A stretch of 64,000 nt of DNA from Prochilodus magdalenae (lineage: Eukaryota > Chordata > Actinopteri > Characiformes > Prochilodontidae): positions 173,143-237,142 of the forward strand of contig JAMWET010000017.1 in assembly GCA_024036415.1 (NCBI GenBank), in the 5' to 3' direction. Shown piece by piece: positions 11,531-23,777 of the stretch. Made by a program: the position numbers and the translations under genes. The notes beneath the pieces were generated by a model. It searched no databases and had not been told where the DNA came from. It saw nothing but the letters and a program-made list of their open reading frames with translations. Numbering within the stretch: position 1 is the stretch's first letter; every line of letters starts with the position of its first letter.

Positions 11531-12948
11531 CAGTGGGGTGCGGAGGTTTGGGCAACCTTGTTAATTTTCCTGATTTACCTTTATAAAGCATTGATTGTTT
11601 GGATAAAAAAAATCTGTTAAATATATCATCTAGGGGACAAACACAGTGATATTTGAGAAGTTTGGGCACTGTTGTCATTTTATTGATTTCAAAACCTTTA
11701 GAACTAATTATTGGAACTCAAATTTGGTTTGGGAAGTTCAGTGACCCTTGACCTCTATACACAAGTGACTCCAATTATGAGAAAGGGTATTTAAGGGGGG
11801 CAATTGTAAGTTTTTCTCCTCTTTGCATCTTCTCTGAAGAGTCGCAGCATGGGAGACTCAAAACAACTTCCAAATGACCTGAAAACAAAGATTGTTCAGC
11901 GATTATTTCAGAGATTTCAGCTTTCAGTCTCCACTGAGAGAAACATTGTGAGAAAATGGAAGACCACAGGCACAGTTCAAGTCACAAGTGGCAGACCAAG
12001 AAAAATCTTGAATAAACAGAAGCGAAGGATGTTGAGAACAGTCAGAGTCAACCCACAGACCAGCACCAAAGACCTACAACATGATCTTGCTGCTGATGGA
12101 GTCACTGTTCATCGTTCAACTATTCGGCGCACTTTACACAAGGAGATGCTGTATGGGAGAGTGATGCAGAGGAAGCCTTTTCTCCGCCCACATCACAAAC
12201 AGAGCCGCTGGAGGTATGCTAAAGCACATTTGGACAAGGTGCTGTGGACTGATGAAACTAAAATAGAGTTATTTGGGCATAACAAGGGCTGTTATGCATG
12301 GAGGAAAAAGAACACAGCAAGAAAAACTCCAAGAAAAACACCTGCTACCTACAGTAAAATTTGGTGGTGGTTCCATCATGCTGTGGGGCTGTGTGGCCAG
12401 TACAGGGACTGTGAATCTTGTTAAAGTTGAGGGAAGCATGGATTCCAATCAATATCAGCAGATTCTGGAGACCAGTGTCCAGGAATCAGTGACAAAGCTG
12501 AAGCTGCGCCGGGGCTGGATCTTCCAACAAGACAACGACCCTAAACACTGCTCAAAATCTACTAATGCATTAATGTAGAGGAACAAGTACAACGTTCTGG
12601 AATGGCCATCTCAGTCCCCAGACCTGAATATTATTGAAAATCTGTGGTGTCACTTAAAGAGAGCTGTCTATGCTCGGAAACCATGAAACCTGAATGAACT
12701 GGAGATGTTTTGTAAAGAAGAATGGTCTAAAGTACCTTCAGCCACAATCAAGACTCTCATTAGAAGCTATAGGAAGCGTTTAGAGGCAAAGGAATCTTAA
12801 AGGAGTTTTATCTGGTGCCCAATTTTATGCACCTGCCTAATTTTGTGTTAGACAATTATTGCACATTTTTCTGTAAATCAAGATCACTGTGTTTGTCCCC
12901 AGAGAATGCTTTATAAATAAATCAGGAAAATAACAAATGTATTTACTG
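11531..12948 (+). mobile_element. Tc1-like element, family 1, copy 1
   Basis: It starts CAGTGGGGTGCGGAGGTTTG, preceded by TA at 11529-11530, the standard Tc1/mariner target. The right end is worn but ACTGTA is still readable near 12945-12950. Compared with copies 2 and 3, the left terminal repeat has lost roughly 100 bp internally. The element lies inside the CATAGCAACC minisatellite, which continues after about 12,984. It carries a broken transposase. Confidence 0.88.
11849..12800 (+). pseudogene. Tc1-like transposase (DD34E), broken
   Basis: Cut-and-paste transposase remnant. It starts MGDSKQLPNDLKTKIVQR, then the helix-turn-helix DNA-binding half, then the catalytic core. Blocks around the three catalytic residues are readable: VLWTDETKIE (first D), FQQDNDPKH (second D) and NIIENLW (E), with 34 residues between the last two. 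Against the sister copies there is a short deletion in the N-terminal half, a 7-residue in-frame deletion just before the first D, a frameshift between about 12,270 and 12,424, and a stop (TAG) after NALM. It cannot make an intact protein. Confidence 0.88.
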
Positions 12949-12983
12949 TATAGGATTGTACTTAATACTTTACCACTTCTAGC

Positions 12984-13095
12984 CACATAATAGCAACAAC
13001 TTTGGATACCATAGCAACCATCTAACAACATCTTAGCAACCACATGGGATACCACAGCAACCACCTAGCAACACCTTAGAACCCGCCTGGGATTG
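12984..13095. repeat. minisatellite of CATAGCAACCACC-type units, right part
   Basis: Continuation of the array at 10849-11528, on the other side of the Tc1 insertion. The same degenerate unit is readable about five times. Confidence 0.85.
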
Positions 13096-16000
13096 TGGCA
13101 TTTACAGTAGCAGTTAATTTAAGGTGGCAAAGAATTTGAGTTGTCTGGAAATTTAATGAGTTTCAAGATGGCAGAGAATTTTATAAATAAATTTATTTAT
13201 TTGGATTGTATTCCTTTTATACTTATATAAATCTGACCAGAGTTAATTGTGAAGCAAACTGAGTCTGACTTGGAAATGACAGTTGCTGTAATGAACAAAA
13301 CAATGACACCAGGGTTTTTAATTAAAGCAAACCTGATCTCAAATTTTTTTGTAAACTGGAATTTAGAATCCATTTTTTGTAAACTGGAATCCAGAACTCT
13401 CCCAAAATAACTTAAACATGAAGAACTGCAGGCCTCACTTGCCTCAGTTAAAGTATACATTTAAACAAAAAAGTTTTATACTTATAAATGCTGAATATGT
13501 CATTTTGCTGGCTATGATGGATCTGTTACTGTGGATGACATCATAAATTCAGGAAAATAAAGAGATATCAGGGCTGTTAATGTAAGTGGTGAGGTATGCT
13601 GTTTAATATTTTTAAAAATATACAGTGCAGGGGTTTCCTGGATTGTGAAAAGCAGAAAATACAGGCAATATCTAAGAATGAACTTGGGAGGTATGGACAA
13701 ATATTCTTACAGATTGCAAAGGGTGGATAATATATTTATCTGATGTTTCTGTGTAATTCTCTGTGGTGTTACTGCTTTTTCCTGATGCTGAAAAGGTAGA
13801 GAGTAATGTGTGGTTGATGACAATTTTGGTCTTGAAATTTAATAGCATTATTAAAAAGGTAATTAAATAATAAAAAGTGTTTTCAGAGTTTTTATACACT
13901 GTAACAAATGGTTTGTCAGTTCAGTACTTAAAATTATTTCATATACTTTGTTTATTTGTTGTAGAGGTTTATTGTAGATTGTTTTCATCAAAACAAATGT
14001 CTTGTCTTAATATCCTGTTTATGGCAAAAAAAGGTTTTGATTCTGATTCTAAAAACAAGACATTGTTTTACCATGAAAAAATGTTTTACCTTGCAACACT
14101 GTAAGAATAAAAAAGGACAGAGTTGGTTTAAAGGGTTTTGAGGCTTAAAATAATGTTAATCATTATAATTTTCAACATTTTCATTTATCTTAACTTTTGC
14201 ATGTCATTAATTTATTTAAAGTATTGTACGAATCAATTGTGTTGAATCAACTAGTTTAATTGCTTGTTACAAACGGAGGTACTTTGTTTCCAAAGTTTAC
14301 AAACATAGCATTTTTAACATTAAAAAAGTAATCTGGTATGTAAACTGACTGTCTTTGAATTTTGTGTTTCACGGAATTTCTAAAATAAGATCAGTTATTA
14401 GTGTTTTGTGGATTTTTTTTTTCTTTGATTTCTATTCCATGTAGTTCCATTGGTTCTTTATTACAAATATGCACTTGTATCCTGTCTCCTCCTCTGTCCT
14501 TGTCACATAACACAAAGCCATCTATGAATGCTGTAAGCCAGGTTTGAGCTTTTGATGAAGACATTGCATATATGGAAAATCTGCTTTTGACTCTTCAGGA
14601 TGGAAGATCCTTATTGCTATATATATATTCATTACATGATGGAGAAAATAAGGATGAAGGTGAAGGATTTCTTATGCAAAGAGGCTAAAAGTTTGATAAG
14701 ACTTTTTAAAAGTTGCTTCAGTCACGTTTTTCCCGGCTTGCAGTCCCTTCTGAGGACTCCAGTGTCAACTCCCCTGTCTCCTAACCTGCTGGCTAAACTA
14801 CTAGCTTCCAAGCCTTCAGTTCCCAAGTCTCCAGTCCTGCTCATGGTTCCCGAGTCTCCAGTCCTGCCTGTGGTTCCCGAATCTCCAGTCCTGCCAAGTC
14901 AGCATTTGGCATTTCTTAAGCCAGCATGCATACCCTTACAGCATCCCAGGACATAGCTGCTGCTGCCCTGGGAATGGCTGCTGCTTTACCAGCTGCCTGG
15001 GATGTGGCAGCTCTCCTTCCAGACGTCAGTCAGTTCCCTGCCCGGCTGCCCTCACAGTTTTTCCACAGTTTTTTGGTTTTGTTGTCTCTTATCACTTCAG
15101 TGTGCCTTTGTTTCCCTGTGCCAGGTGCTTCTGTTTTTTGGTTTATAGCTCCTCCTGTTTCCCCTCTTGTCATGCCCCTCACCTGTCACTAGTTTGTGGC
15201 TCCACCCTTTCATAGGTGTTACTTGTTAGTCCTTGCGCATTTAGACTACCTGTTCCCTTTGTGGTTGCGTGGTGTTTTGTCTTCCTGTTGGTAATTCTGT
15301 TCCGGTGTTCCTTATTCTTAGTAGCATTTGTTTTCCCTGGAGTCTTTGATATGTTTCTATGCATCGGTTCCTTATTAAAGACTGGTACATGCATCCTGTC
15401 TCTCTGTCTTTCCTCATTACAAGGCTGAAATGACAAACTCTTTATACAGTGTAGCATTCAATCATTTTTTAAAATCCCATTTTTTCTAATCCCTTTTCTG
15501 TTAAACATGTTGCCACAACGTAAGTGTACAGTGTATTTCTGCTAAAGTGTAAGTTGCAAAAAATGTAACAGTGGGTGTGGAAATTAATGTTAACCTTTTT
15601 ACATGACAAGAACTGGTGCAAGAACTTGTTACACCACAGTGTAAGACTGATTCTTTTTGCTGAGAGAGAGAGCTAGAAGGGGCGGGGAGAGAAAGCAAAG
15701 AGGAGAGAGGGAAACCTTGACAGAGGGAGGAGCTCTGGACCTGGGTCCCTGGGCACAGAAGGGGCTGCAAGCCTGCATAAATTGACTCAGAGTAATAGCA
15801 TTTTCTCCCTCTCTATTTAATTTAACTTCGCTCTAACTTTTTAACCGCAGCACACAATTCTTCCCAGCTCTCCTAACACACTGCCAACTTTAAAGCTCTA
15901 GTGAACAGTTCTGCTTCTCTTCCCAACCACAGTGCTCTATTTCTCAACCTCTCAGTGAAACATCACATGGCATGAACATTATTTTTTTTCTTTTTAAGTC

Positions 16001-17249
16001 TTGGGGAAAAACAGTGTTTGGCGATATAAAATTAACATATTGAATGTGAAAAAAAGGAGATGACACCAGCACTACTGTTTTGATAAAAATGTTAATTTTC
16101 ATAAATAGTGTCTGTAAAAATGGTGTAGTTAAATTTTTATAATAAAGTGGGAATAAATGAAATAGAGTTGCAGTGTTCAAATTTTCTGAGTTGGGTCATT
16201 TTATGACAAGCTTTTGCATGAACTTCAGATAAATAGTTGTTTGGATCTTCAGTAGGCATGTACAGACCACAAAATAAGTCAGGCCGCAGTGTCTGTATAA
16301 TGACATCTGTATGATGAACACAGATGGTTCTGCCAGAACAGAATATAAGCCCATTTTGATTAATGGATCAATTAAAAAACATTTTAAATGTAAAGACTTG
16401 CCATATCCACATCCCTCTACCTGTCTGAGTTGCAGTATCCAGTTCTGTGGGGTATTTTCACTTGTCTCTGAGCATCCTGCGATGCAGACATGAGAATACT
16501 TAAGAAAATCACTACCTTGTTCAAGTGATATTCTCTAATCAGTGTATCAATGTTTTAACCCCTGACTCAGAACTGGAAACACTGAATTTGTGGCAGAGCA
16601 AGGAAAAGCAAACATTACACGATTACCAATATAGCCATAGAGGAGCCTGCAGTAAAGATCACAGTTTGTCTAAATAGGTGCTTGGGATATCTATCTAAAA
16701 CTGGCTGGGAAGGGATGGATCTATATTTAAGTCAGGAGTGGTGGACATGGCACAGCTGGAGGATGGTTTGTCTGGATTTTGTGGAGGATGAAGGTTTCAT
16801 GCCCTTACACCAAGTCACCCAACCTAGTGACTAACAACACATTAGCTAAAGCTGGCCGGCTAATCATTAAACCACTAAGTGAGCTGGTAACTTAGCTGGA
16901 AAACACGCAGCTAGCAAAATACACTAACTATAAAAGCGTACAAATATAACTTATAAGAATGAGCAAAAAAATAAAAGGATGCACAAACCAAATGAATAAC
17001 ATTGTTTGGCTTGCTGAGAGCAGCTACAAACAGGTCAAACAGTTCACTTAACTGTACTACATGCATAGGCACAGAAACTTGGGGGGACACTTCCCACAGA
17101 TTGGATTGTGTTTGCAACCCAAGCCGCCACAGACTGTCATATCACCTTTGACATTTATACAAACTCTGTCCTGGAACATATCAACAGCTGTGAGATAGAG
17201 TGACTACTCATTAAATAATAAAATAAAAGTTCCTAATCAGAAGCTCTGA
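13096..17249. other. intergenic sequence, possible LTR-like ends
   Basis: No gene recognised. Two similar stretches, at about 14,448-14,512 and 15,360-15,425, both read (TTCTTTATTA or TTCCTTATTA)...CATCCTGTCTC-like sequence and end in CT-rich DNA. They could be ends of a decayed LTR element. Open frames at 14,600-15,192 are low-complexity Pro/Ser/Val-rich and are not a convincing protein. Confidence 0.45.
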
Positions 17250-17460
17250 ATGAACAGAGAAGTTGCTTCCTGCTCAAGACAAGGGACTGAGGAGCACTTT
17301 AACTCCTCTGACCATAGGTGGCAAGGCATACAGTCAATCACTGACTTCAAACCATGTAGTGCTGTGCCCCATGCCAATCGTGCCTCACTCCCTGACGAAC
17401 TAAACCATTTCTATGCACGTTCAGCAGGACAAATATGGTAGTCAGCGAATCAGGTTTACG
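17250..17460 (+). pseudogene. LINE ORF2 fragment
   Basis: The plus strand reads EHFNSSDHRWQGIQSITDFK, then SLPDELNHFYAR. This is the conserved linker between endonuclease and reverse transcriptase in fish jockey-superfamily LINEs. Only this short piece is readable; stops follow. Confidence 0.5.
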
Positions 17461-20168
17461 ACCTGACAAACAGCCCATTACTCTCTCCACCTCGGATTTG
17501 TGAGCAAAGTTAATGCAGGAAAGCCGGCCTTCCCTGATGGAGTTCCTAGCTGTGTGCTCAGTAATGAGAGCACCACGAATAGCACTGATGGCTACAGCTA
17601 TGAGAGCGGTTTGTCTCAAACTCATCCCTATGCTCTAAACTACACGTGTGAAAGAGTAATGTGGTTTGGCAGTAAAGTAAAGGAGGAGTGCTGACTAGGC
17701 ACACCCACACCTTTAAAAGAGGAAAACAAAGCGGTAAGAGGAAATTTCAAAGACCAATAAAAAAAATGGCTTAAAAAAATGACACTTAAAAAAAATAGCT
17801 ATATCTGTGATGTTTTTAGAGTTTTCTTTGGTTGAGCAGATTCCTGTAGGTGGCCAAGACTTATGTCTAGGCAATGCCCACCTGTATACACGCCCTTGCT
17901 TAACAGAGTTAACGTTTTTTTTGTTTAAGGTATTGTTAAATTCAGCAGCTATGCTATCGAAATAAATACTTCTTTTATGATTCAAGGTGGGACCCTTATT
18001 CTGGTCCATACCAGAAAAAAATGCTCAAGTGTTGCACTTTTAATGCTCAGTATACTCAGTGATGACTATTTTTCCTTTTAAAGCATTATACAAAAAGGAG
18101 ACATGAGATACAGGAGAGATAAAGGAAAATATGCATGATTTTACTTAGATTTCTGCTAAAATTCACAAGGAGACTATATCAGAATACTGAGAAATATCAG
18201 AGCAGGAGGACACTTAAGCAACGCTGTTCTTTGTTTTCCCACCTGATCAGGGTTGCTGGCCATGTACTCCCTAGCGTTTTTTGGTTATGCTCAAAATGGC
18301 CAGACAACATTACTGTAACATTTATTACAATTAGGTTTTGCATCATTTTGAAGGCATTATTATTGAATTACTATTGTCAATCATTTATACTTAATAAAAT
18401 AAACATGACTAAGGCATAGGGTCCCATGACCCATGAGGATCAGCGGTTAACAATTTTTAAAAAATGTGTTAGATTGTGTCCCCACTCTCTCCTTTAGAGA
18501 GAATTAGTTTATAACAATGCAGCATCAACACTCATTAATTAGAGTATTTAATTAATGTCTCAAAATGATTAGAATTGTATTTGCAATTTTACTGGGCCAG
18601 CTATATGGTACAAGTTTATTATTTAGAGTGATAAGTCATTTTTAAGTAAAAAGTCTTTCTGAGTGGTTTAATGTGAAATGTTCTGTTCTAGAAAACCTTA
18701 CAGAGTCAAAATTGTTCACAGTGGTGGTGACAGGAAACAGACAAGTGTTTATTGACTCTTGGCAGCTCACAGAAGGTACTTACATGAAATGGTTACAGAT
18801 ATGTTGCATGTCTATGTATATTTCACTGGGGGTTTCAAACTTTTGCATATGACTGCATATATTATGGTGCATCAGGATCTGCCTGCCCAGTGTCTTTGTA
18901 GTGACCAGCGACCCTCGTCTCTACTGATACAGCCCCAGTGTGCCAACAGTGATTAGGGGTTAAAACATTCACCGTAACAGGTCGAATTAGAAGCTGTATT
19001 CAGGCTCAGGAGATTAATGAGTCTAATTCAGTCTGACTCTGTTAATGTGGACAGGATATCATCAAGTTCACAGTGCTGCTTTATTACAAACGCTAGATGG
19101 CCTTTGTAAAGATACCAAAGCAAAAGCCTAGTGTTATGTTAGTGCATCAGGTCAATACAAGATTACATGTGGCTTGCATGCTGAAGTGACATGCTCAAAT
19201 GCCTGCTGTGGCAGAACTGACCTACACTGATGAATATATGTGGATAGTTTTTTCTTGTTTTTACACATCAGCTGTTTATTTGTAACTATCATCTCTTTTA
19301 TTGGGTCCGTCTGCTGTGGCAGAAAGCTGTGTGTGTTTTTTATTTTAGCGTCTTTAACTTTGTATGTCCGGCTGTCTACTGGTGAAGTGATTTCCATTGC
19401 AGGACATTACCTGTATCTGTCTGTGTATGTGAAGTTTGGGGTGGGGTGCCCTGTAGCTCCTGGTCTGAAAATAAATTCCCACTTAAAATAAGTCACGCTT
19501 AATATAAGTCTTAATCTGATCTGGTGTTCAGTTTTGACTGCTAAAATAAAAAAACAAAATTTCTTTCTTAGCAGACATTTAAACAATATCCATTTCACAT
19601 TCTGGATGACACATGAAGTATTAATTTTTAAAGAAATATTTTTTTATTTTAGGTACATTTTAAGTGTGTACTATTATACTTGCTGTTGTACTTGCACTTG
19701 AGTAAGTTGAGTAAGATGAAAATTTCAGACCCCTTCATGATTTCTAACTGGGAGAACTTGCAAAGTCGCAGGGTGTTCAAATATTTATTTTCCTCACTGT
19801 ATGTCCTGGTTGAAATGTAAAGTAAAAAAGTTATTTTAAAATGTCAGCCATATGTGATATCTACATAAATGAAAATGTATATGAGCACTGAACATTTTCA
19901 GCATTCTACAGTGTACAAGTACAGTATATCATATTATACAAAAGCAGGATCGTTTAGTGTTCATTGCCAAAATATTGGTTATTTTATTGGCATTTATTTG
20001 ATGTCTTTGTTCTCTGTTATGAAAAAAACTCTTGTTTGGTAGTTGCAATAAATGTTTTATTAACTTTTAGGACATTTTTTTTATATGATGCTCTTTGTTT
20101 TTGTCTCCCAGATTACGTTCAGTTATACATATTTTTTAAATAGATACTGTTCTTCATAAACTTTCCTT

Positions 20169-20230
<62 letters not shown>

Positions 20231-21544
20231 CTCAGTTTCAACACTGAGATTTAGGTGGTGATTAAACTAATTTCATTGCACATATGTATCAAAAGTACAG
20301 TAGCTAGACCAAGAATGCCTCATGAAATCGTTTGGTTTTTAAGATCAACATTGTCCTTTTTGTTTTCTTAACATAATAGTTTTATCTATAATTATCATAA
20401 TTTGTTTATAATCCATATACAAAACAAACTCATATGCATGAGTGAACTGAAAACTTGCACTGAATGCACTGAAAGTTACTGAAAAGCACAGTAAAAGGAA
20501 CCAGTTTCTTTTCTGTTTAAACGTTTCTGCTTCGCACTGCATGTTTATGGACAGATGGTTCTTTTCAATAAATAATGTAATCATCCAGCTGGATTTGTTA
20601 AAACATTACAAGAAAATTAAGCATTCCCAGTCGAGGAGTCATTGTATGAAATATTTGATCTTCCCTCTAGGTTTGGAAATTTTAATGGTCTATTTTGCAC
20701 AGTGTATTATCACATGGAAAAGGCACTGGAACCACTTTTGCTTGAGGACAAAACCTACTGGTCCAGTGAATGTGTAACAGTTTTTTTTTATGTGTCGTCA
20801 CTTCTTTCTGACACTCCTAGGTCACTGTTCTGCTTTCTCTGGTCTGTTTTGAATTAAAGTTCCAGGGACTATAGAGTAAAATATTATATATCGTATATTA
20901 TGAATGTGCAAAATATTTATGAATTTAGACATGCTATGGCTGTTATATTAAACAACCATCTTAATTGAAATCCCTCTGTCCACATCTAGTAAACTGCTAT
21001 GCTAATCAAACAGAAGTATAACAACAAAATAATATGAATTAGGATTGATTAAGAGGTTTCTCCTACCAGATAAAAGCTTAATAAAGATTGATTTACACTA
21101 AACATTGAAACATTAGGTATCATTAGAAGGGGTGTCTAGGTCAGTTTCTAAATATATGGAAATATATGGGGTGGGGGACAAAGGGGGAGTTGTAAAATCT
21201 CAAGGTCCTACTTCAATTTGCATTCTGCCTTTTGTCCTAACCCACCTTGTCTAAAACTTTTTGCTTTCTAAATGACATGTGTTGTTCCATTGTTTGGTCT
21301 AGATAAACATGCTTATCACAGTACATTGCATATGCCCTACCTGGACGTCCTTCGTTTTTTTCTGACAGTCTTATTGCATCATGAAAAACAAAATTGTATT
21401 TGCATCACTAAAATGATAAAGCTTCTTCTTAATACTCGCTCTGCAGATGTCCTCAAATGCACCTCATTCATTCAATTCTAGACTATGGTCTTGGGGGGAA
21501 AGTTTTTTATGCCATGATATTAAACCCTTAAAGAACCACAACCA
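17461..21544. other. intergenic sequence, no gene recognised
   Basis: AT-rich sequence with short spurious open frames. The only clear structure is the TA microsatellite near 20,171. Confidence 0.6.
20171..20228. repeat. (TA)n microsatellite
   Basis: About 29 TA dinucleotides in a row, read directly. Confidence 0.97.
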
Positions 21545-22235
21545 GACCAATCTGCTTTGGGAATTAAAAAAACACTTTAATTCTGCAGGAAGGAGTCAGA
21601 ACTGCGTCCAACTAAAGACAGCGGAATCCATCATAGGCAGCAAACTTATAGACTTGCAGGACATCTACCAGCCCCGCTGCTTGAGGAAAATTCAAAAGGT
21701 CTGGTTGGACTGTTCACCTTACCGCCATCAGGCAGGAGGTACCGCAACATCCAGGCCAGAACAAACTGGCTAATGAACAGTTTTTACTCACAGGCCATCA
21801 GGTTCCTGAACAAGCTGTGAGCCTTTCACCAATACCACTGCACTTGGACACTTATTATTATTAATCTTCTTAATGTATCATTATTATGGACAATATCACT
21901 GAGTCACTTTAAACAACAGAAATATATATAAATATACATATTTATATTATATCTCCACTCTCTCTCAGATTAAGTTTGTCTACATATCAGATTATTGCTA
22001 CAAACCCACACTGTCTTTGTATATTCTGTATTTTGTGTATATTTTGTATATATGTTTGTTGTATTTACTTAATATATCTCTTTAATATCTGTTCATTGTA
22101 ATGTTTAGTTAGTTTGTATATAATGCTGTCCTGCTGTAGAGTATCAACCCGAGCCTCACCACAAGCATTTCAATGCATAAATGTCCTGACATGTTGTGCA
22201 AATGACAAATAAACCTGAAACTAAACTAACTAAAC
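21545..22235 (+). mobile_element. LINE 3' fragment (jockey/CR1-type superfamily)
   Basis: The plus strand carries the C-terminal part of a LINE ORF2. One frame reads TAESIIGSKLIDLQDIYQ, and a neighbouring frame gives the basic segment with GRRYRNIQARTN and a final FLNKL before TGA. A 3' UTR of about 400 bp follows, ending in CAAATGACAAATAAACCTG and a short imperfect ACTAA-rich tail. No reverse-transcriptase catalytic block is present, so it is a 5'-truncated copy, the usual form of dead LINE insertions. The clade is not certain. Confidence 0.65.
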
Positions 22236-22882
22236 TGAAGATGGCAGAGATGCCTGCACAACAACCATCTGCACAGGCAACAAAACACAGCCTCCAAAGA
22301 AGAGGAGGATGTCTGCCTTCTTGCTGGGTTCTTCTGATAGAACAATGTCTGGACCACTACAAAGCAGGGCCCAAAATGGATATGGAGGGGTGTCCACAGC
22401 GGTGGTCAAAAAGAGAAGGAGCCATGCAAGAGGATTGTTTTCACTCTCAAGCCACATCATCCAAAAGAACAGAATTGCTTTGTCCCCTGATAATATAAAT
22501 AAACTTGTCATTCAGTAACTGAGTGTAATTGAGGAATAAACTGAATCCTTACTACAGAGAGATTCCACAATCTGAACCTTAAGGAGAATCTTTCCTTGTT
22601 CCTTTTTTCTATTTTGCATTGACATTGATGACATTTTTTTATTTTTAACTGGTACTTGCCACAAGGCACAATCTGTTCAAAAGTTAAAAAGACACAATTA
22701 AACAAACATATTTACAAATAAATTATAAAAAATATTGTGTACATACTACATTGATTATTTTATTTTACATTTAAATATCTATTAATAAAAGCATCAGTGT
22801 TAAAAAAGGATAATGCAATTAACCATGATTAATCACAGCAAATTGAGCATTTTTTTCCACTGACAGCCCTAATGTATATATA
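22236..22882. other. intergenic sequence, no gene recognised
   Basis: Overlapping open frames at 22,196-22,520 have no recognisable domain. The rest is AT-rich. Confidence 0.5.
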
Positions 22883-23384
22883 CACTGCTCAAAAAAATAA
22901 AGGGAACACTTTGAAAACACATCAGATCTCAATGGGAAAAAATCATGTAGAATATCTTTCCTCATATAGACTGGGTAATGTGTTAGGAACAAAAGGATGC
23001 CACATCGTTTGATGGAAATGAAAATGATCACCCTACAGAGGGTTGAATTCAAAGACACCCTTAAAATCAAAGCTAAAAAATGATGCAGCAGGCTCGTCCA
23101 TTTAACCCTAATTCCATTGCAGCAACTCAAAATGGTACTCAGTAGTTTGTCCCCCACACGCTTTTATGCAACTCCTAATAAGACAACGGATGGTGTTCTG
23201 GGGGATCTCCTCCCAGATCTGGACCAAGGCATCACTGAGCTCTTGGACAGTCTGAAGTGCAACCTGGTGGCGTCGGATGGACTGAAACATAATGTCCCAG
23301 AGGTGTTCTATTGGATTTAGGTCAGGCGAGCCGGTGGGCCAGGCAATGGTATCAATTCCTTCAATCTCCAAGGACTGCTTAGTT
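22883..23384 (-). mobile_element. Tc1-like element, family 2, truncated copy
   Basis: It begins CACTGCTCAAAAAAATAAAG after a TA at 22881-22882, the same terminus as the copy at 32,893. The minus strand encodes the C-terminal third of the transposase (WPTGSPDLNPIEHLWDIMF, including the catalytic E). Homology to the longer copy stops at about 23,372, and an inverted copy of the last 20 bp follows at 23,385-23,404. The remaining two thirds of the element are missing. Confidence 0.85.
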
Positions 23385-23404
23385 CTTGGAGATTGAAGGA
23401 ATTG
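23353..23404. repeat. 20-bp inverted repeat at a Tc1 breakpoint
   Basis: Positions 23353-23372 and 23385-23404 are perfect reverse complements with a 12-bp loop. The left arm is normal Tc1 sequence; the right arm is an extra inverted copy of it. Confidence 0.9.
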
Positions 23405-23777
23405 TTAACTAGCTTACAAAACCAAGAATGGACCCTACCTTATGGCAATGGTTAAGAGTCAGTCTGTGCCCAGTACAGCTCAACTTGAACTGCCATTCTT
23501 GACAACGCATGGAAGGCCAGCATCTAGAGTCTTCTCTGTCCTGGCTCCCTGCCACTGGCTGTCCTAACAGCTTAGTCTCTTGCAGTCTTCAAGCACAGAC
23601 TGATCTCTGTGTTTCAGAGAGAAAGCCATCTCTTTGTAAAGCACTTAAATGAGCAAACATTAATAGATGTGGAGGTTGAAACACTTTGTTTTTGCACTTT
23701 TACTGATCATAACCTTTCATCTCTCTAGGTATGAGCGCTGGATTGGGGTTGGTAGGTAGTGCACTTTTTTTTGCATG
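23405..23777 (+). other. possible LINE 3'-end remnant
   Basis: Around 23,520 the plus strand reads SRVFSVLAPCHWLS, like the C-terminal block of some fish LINE ORF2 proteins. Only a short stretch is readable and stops interrupt it. Confidence 0.3.
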
